Part shown: positions 63,201-64,000 of the stretch, piece by piece
Layout: each line of letters opens with the position of its first letter
How positions within the stretch are numbered: the first letter of the stretch is position 1
Origin: Chaetorhynchus papuensis
Lineage: Eukaryota; Chordata; Aves; Passeriformes; Rhipiduridae
Direction of reading: 5' to 3'
DNA length: 64,000 nt
Assembly (NCBI GenBank): GCA_013396525.1
Contig: VWYX01000682.1
Coordinates: 62,001-126,000 of the forward strand
Made by a program: the position numbers and the translations under genes
The notes under the pieces: model-generated
Databases searched by the model: none
The model's input: the letters and a program-made list of their open reading frames with translations, nothing else
What the model was told of the DNA's origin: nothing

Positions 63201-64000
63201 TTTCTGCCCACACTTACCAGACTGGTGGGCTCCAGCTCTATTTTGGAGACAGCCTGGAACCCATATGCAGGACCAAACTAAGGATACTCCTAAGGAAATC
63301 ATCCTGCCCAAGAAAACCCTCTCAAATCCTTGTATCCTTACCATACAATAGTAGCCCTAAAGAAACTAAAGGATGTGGCCCTAACTGCCCTCTATCCCCG
63401 ACAAGGTGAGCAGCTGTTATTTCAAGTGGCAAGAGCATGAGCTGGATTTAACTGAGCAGAGCATGGCAGAAAGAAACAGCTCAAGGACGTCCTGCAGAGA
63501 CAAGCAGAATTAACTGAAGAGTCTGTTCTCTACTACTGTCTTTAAGACTGGTGGTTAGCAGAAACAGAGTTATGAGCCAGAAAGCAAGTCATCAAGAAAT
63601 ATCATCAAAAACCACTTTTCATGAGAGCAACCACAAAATGGTTCACAAAATGGTATTTAAACATGATTTCACCTATACGCTTCTAGTCAAACCTCACAAA
63701 AAAATAAAACCACAGATTTTGCTCCTCGTTGTTGAAGAAGGCAGAAAGCTGCTGATATAATTCTCCTAGGCCTGGGTCAGTGCAGCTTTACCACTGCAGA
63801 GAAAGGAAGGACTGCACAATGACTCACACAGAAAAAACTTCTTGGACAAAAAGACAATAAAGAAGAACAAGGATCCTAGCAGCAATACAGCTTCTCATGG
63901 GAAACTTGAGAAAGAGAGAGGCAGATGAGGAGAACAGAGGGTTGTCTAGTTAACAGGAAGCAGCCTACAGTTTGTCTGGAAACATTCAGAAAATGAAACA
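51263..64000. other. 12.7 kb without a recognisable gene
   Basis: I scanned both strands for TNF-ligand exons, in particular the FASLG homology-domain exon expected on the - strand further along, and found none. No RNA gene or clear transposon was recognised. Frames up to about 135 codons (for example 58154-58564 on the - strand) lack motifs and splice context. Several C-rich runs, for example at 57.05-57.26 kb, explain some of the longer frames. Confidence 0.5.

Noticed and set aside
28000..64000. FASLG exons on the - strand
   Set aside because: I looked for the conserved homology-domain exon and the proline-rich first exon and found neither; the gene is probably beyond the window.
1..64000. 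tRNA, rRNA, CRISPR arrays, bacterial operons
   Set aside because: No cloverleaf boxes, rRNA text, regularly spaced direct repeats or polycistronic coding layout were seen; this is vertebrate nuclear DNA.

Overview
The window is vertebrate nuclear DNA, very probably from a bird and most likely a songbird. Three observations support this. CR1 LINE fragments carry the avian 3' end (the 'gattctatgattctatg' motif). LTRs start and end like families that, from memory, are common in passerine genomes. The only recognisable protein-coding exons are two TNF-superfamily ligands in an order that fits the TNFSF4-TNFSF18 locus next to FASLG. Nothing prokaryotic is present.

Layout. 1-4.9 kb is the 3' part of TNFSF4 (OX40L) on the + strand: intron 1 sequence, a 43-nt exon 2 (2649-2691), exon 3 (4142-4494), a short 3' UTR and a polyA signal (4875-4880). 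Exon 1 lies upstream of the window. 4.9-23.9 kb is intergenic, with CR1 fragments, a solo LTR at 18.9-19.5 kb with a 6-bp flanking repeat, and a CpG-rich stretch at 22.0-22.7 kb. 24.06-27.63 kb is a complete TNFSF18 (GITRL) gene on the + strand, with CDS exons 24058-24207, 26359-26389 and 27277-27629 (150 + 31 + 353 nt, 177 aa). Its 3' UTR probably runs to polyA signals near 28.95-29.16 kb. From 29.2 kb to the end I see no gene. That span holds an old bird-type LTR retroelement (about 31.98-34.10 kb) split by a younger 712-bp LTR with a clean 5-bp target duplication, a good CR1 copy (35.09-35.69 kb), a second copy of the old element's 3' end (about 45.7-46.05 kb), a diverged CR1 (47.8-48.3 kb) and an LTR at 50.7-51.25 kb.

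The two genes share one architecture. Each has a phase-0 first intron, a tiny middle exon of length 3n+1, a phase-1 second intron, and a last exon of exactly 353 nt from acceptor to stop. This supports the exon calls and the idea that the genes are tandem duplicates. Both products should be type II membrane cytokines of the T-cell costimulation system, binding OX40 and GITR respectively in the vertebrate scheme.

The points most worth a second look are a possible 33-nt in-frame cassette exon in TNFSF18 intron 1 built from a 20-bp tandem duplication, the short canonical C-terminus of this TNFSF18, the datable nested LTR, and two CTCF-like sites plus a CpG-rich block near the genes. All assignments come from reading the sequence and from memory of the families; no database search was run.
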